Shown: piece after piece, positions 4,729 to 6,438 of the stretch
Numbering within the stretch: position 1 is the first letter of the stretch
Layout of the letters: each line of letters begins with the position of its first letter
Origin: Clostridiales bacterium UBA4706
Lineage (GTDB): Bacteria > Bacillota > Clostridia > Oscillospirales > Oscillospiraceae
Length of the DNA: 6,438 nucleotides
Direction of reading: 5' to 3'
NCBI GenBank assembly: GCA_002404605.1
Contig: DHKA01000098.1
Span: forward strand, 2,396-8,833
Position numbers and translations under genes: made by a program
Notes under the pieces: model-generated
Told to the model about the DNA's origin: nothing
The model's database searches: none
What the model saw: only the letters and a program-made list of their open reading frames with translations

Positions 4729-6438
4729 TTACCCCTCCCCGGCGGCGATGGTGATCTCGCCGTCGGTATCCGTGCGCAGCACGGTAATGTCATATTTTTC
4801 CAGCCGATCGAGAACCTTCTGCGTCGGATGGCCGTACGTATTATACCCAACGAAAATGACCGCCGTTTCCGGCGTGATCGCTTCCAGAAGCTCTTTGCAA
4901 GTCGAGGTGTTCGAGCCGTGGTGTGCAACGAACAGCACCTCGGCGTCCGGCATCGGCGCGCTTGCCACGAGCGCCTTCTCCGCCTTGGACGGCGCGTCGC
5001 CGAGAATGAACGCCTCGAAATCGCCCTGCGAGGCCTCAATGATGAGGCCGTTTTCGTTCGCATCGTCCGACGCCGGCAGCAGCGGCGACCAGACGGTGAG
5101 CAAAGATGTGCCGAGCGTCATCGACATATCATCGGTCACATATTCCACCCTTGTCCCCTGCCGCTCCGCGGCATCCAGTATCTCCGCGAGCAGGGATGTT
5201 TCCTCCGTTTCGCGCGGCAGATAAAGCGTCCCGACGCGCACACGGGATAATAGCTGCGCCGCGCCGTTGGCGTGGTCGGTGTGAAGGTGCGTGAGAATGA
5301 GCGCGTCGATGCTCTTCCGGCATTCTCCGCCGAGGAACTGCACGGCGCTTTTCCCGGCATCGTGCGTGACCCAGCTTCCGCCGCAGTCGATCACCGCGGC
5401 GTGCTCGCCGCTCGTGAGAACGATGCATTCGCCCTGCCCGACGTCGAGCGCCGTGAGACGGAGCGTGTCGTTCCATTGGAGTCTCGTAATGCCCGCGGCA
5501 GCAAAGAGCAGCGCGAGCGAAGCGCATACCGGCGCGAGAGCGCGGAAGCGCCCGGTTTTCCGCGAGCGCAGCCACGCGGCGAAAAAGAGCGCGTATACAA
5601 GCGCGAGCCAGCCGAGAAAGAGCGGATTCCGCACATACACATTCGCACACGGGAGGCGCGAGAGGAAGGCGGACACCGCGTAAATATACCGCACGCCCCA
5701 TGCAAGGACGCCCCCGGCCAACGCCGCCGCGCCGGGCAGAAACGCGCCGAGCAGCATGATGATGTATCCGCCGATGTAGACCCCCGAAACGATCCACAGA
5801 CAGAGGATGTTTGATATCGGCGACACGACCGACACCGAACCGAAGTGCACCGCCGTGAGCGGCGCGGAGAGCGCCATCGCGCCGATACTGCTCGAAACCG
5901 AACCCGCGGCAAAAAGAAGAACGCGCCGGACGTGCCGGTTTTTGGCGATCTTCGAGCCTTCGATCCTTCGGCTGAGCGCGCGGTACATCCGATCGGAAAG
6001 AAGCCAGATACCCGCCACGGAGGAAAAGCTCAATTGCAGACTGACGCTCGCGCAGGCGGATGGATTGAGAAGAAGCAGCAGTGCAAGCGCCGTCAAAAGC
6101 GATGTTGCGCCGTCGCTCTCCCTGCCGAAGAGCGGGGCGGCGAGAAGGAAGAATTGCATGACCGCCGCGCGCGACACCGACGGGGTGAACCCGGTCATCG
6201 CCGCAAAGAGCAGCAGCACCGACAGACTCACTGCGACCGCCCACGGCCGCCGCCCGATCAGCAGAAAGAGAAAACCCATAAGAAAGGCGATGTGCATGCC
6301 GGACACCGCCACAACATGCGCGAGCCCCGCGTCGGCGAGAGCGTAATAATGCGCGCCGTCGTCGTAAAGATCGGTCTTGTCGCCGGTGAGGAGCGCCGTG
6401 AGAAACGGCTGCACATCCGGCGGGAACACGTTTCGGCA
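4729..6438 (-). CDS. comEC: ComEC/Rec2 DNA-uptake channel protein (5' end beyond window)
   Basis: The frame is open to the window edge. The valine codon GTG at 6429 is internal and not a start, so 569 residues are visible and the N-terminal soluble domain is missing. The visible part begins in the competence domain with QPFLTALLTGDKTDL and the signature HVVAVSGMHIAF, followed by about 8–9 membrane helices to roughly 5500. From about 5470 to the end is a metallo-beta-lactamase-like domain: LDVGQGECIVL, VIDCGG, the metal-binding HLHTDH (5272–5289), LGDAP, VAHHGSNTST and YGHP. ComEC moves single-stranded DNA across the membrane during transformation, and the C-terminal domain is thought to be a nuclease. 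All metal-binding motifs seem intact. It is the upstream gene of the comEC–holA–rnmV operon. Whether this organism is naturally competent cannot be judged, since ComEA and the pilus genes are not in the window. Confidence 0.96.
   Translation of the reverse strand, partial: CRNVFPPDVQPFLTALLTGDKTDLYDDGAHYYALADAGLAHVVAVSGMHIAFLMGFLFLLIGRRPWAVAVSLSVLLLFAAMTGFTPSVSRAAVMQFFLLAAPLFGRESDGATSLLTALALLLLLNPSACASVSLQLSFSSVAGIWLLSDRMYRALSRRIEGSKIAKNRHVRRVLLFAAGSVSSSIGAMALSAPLTAVHFGSVSVVSPISNILCLWIVSGVYIGGYIIMLLGAFLPGAAALAGGVLAWGVRYIYAVSAFLSRLPCANVYVRNPLFLGWLALVYALFFAAWLRSRKTGRFRALAPVCASLALLFAAAGITRLQWNDTLRLTALDVGQGECIVLTSGEHAAVIDCGGSWVTHDAGKSAVQFLGGECRKSIDALILTHLHTDHANGAAQLLSRVRVGTLYLPRETEETSLLAEILDAAERQGTRVEYVTDDMSMTLGTSLLTVWSPLLPASDDANENGLIIEASQGDFEAFILGDAPSKAEKALVASAPMPDAEVLFVAHHGSNTSTCKELLEAITPETAVIFVGYNTYGHPTQKVLDRLEKYDITVLRTDTDGEITIAAGEG

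Noticed and set aside
4073..5224. Long plus-strand ORF (383 codons) across holA and comEC
   Set aside because: Arg/Ala/Ser-rich composition with no recognisable domain; it is an antisense shadow of GC-rich coding sequence.
5129..6244. Long minus-strand ORF (371 codons) in a second frame of comEC
   Set aside because: Extremely Arg-rich and without motifs; the overlapping frame carries all ComEC signatures.
1..6438. CRISPR arrays, toxin–antitoxin pairs, phage or transposon ends, tRNA/rRNA genes, riboswitches
   Set aside because: Looked for on both strands by eye; no spaced repeats, no transposase or integrase motifs, no RNA-gene signatures were seen.

Overview
The window looks like chromosomal DNA of a Gram-positive, spore-forming-type Clostridia member, most likely Oscillospiraceae-like and possibly from a metagenome. 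Support comes from the gene content (NrdR, RNase M5/DUF4093, DUF421 followed by a DUF4363-type protein, ComEC–HolA order), strong AGGAG-type ribosome sites and sigma-A-type promoters. From about 1,070 to the end, base composition is uniformly GC-rich (around 60 % by eye). From 1 to about 1,015 it is clearly AT-richer (a little over 40 %), with AAA, TTT and ATA-type codons favoured.

Layout. (a) 1–37, minus: the first codons of a probable GH13 glycoside hydrolase. (b) 55–1182, minus: an ORF whose body is the tRNA 2-thiouridylase MnmA but whose first ~45 residues read as the start of a GMP synthetase (GuaA) ATP-pyrophosphatase domain. The two meet exactly at the P-loop SGGVDSS shared by both families, and the composition changes at the same place. 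(c) 1213–2270, plus: a translationally coupled pair, a DUF421 (YetF-type) membrane protein and a DUF4363-like secreted or anchored protein. (d) 2267–2725, minus: nrdR, convergent with that pair and sharing a TTAA tetranucleotide as both stops. (e) 2726–2892: a divergent promoter region. (f) 2893–3129, plus: a small unrecognised membrane protein that runs into the 3' end of rnmV. (g) 6438–2995, minus: a compact comEC–holA–rnmV operon (DNA uptake, replication clamp loader, 5S rRNA maturation), with comEC cut by the window edge.

Apart from the guaA/mnmA junction, the genes are ordinary housekeeping or membrane genes. I see no defence system, mobile element, CRISPR array, tRNA or rRNA. The junction is the most notable feature. 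The likeliest explanation is a chimeric join between two genomes, either an assembly artefact or less likely real recombination, at the conserved PP-loop sequence. The second notable feature is a roughly 135-bp antiparallel overlap between a C-terminally extended rnmV and the small membrane-protein gene.
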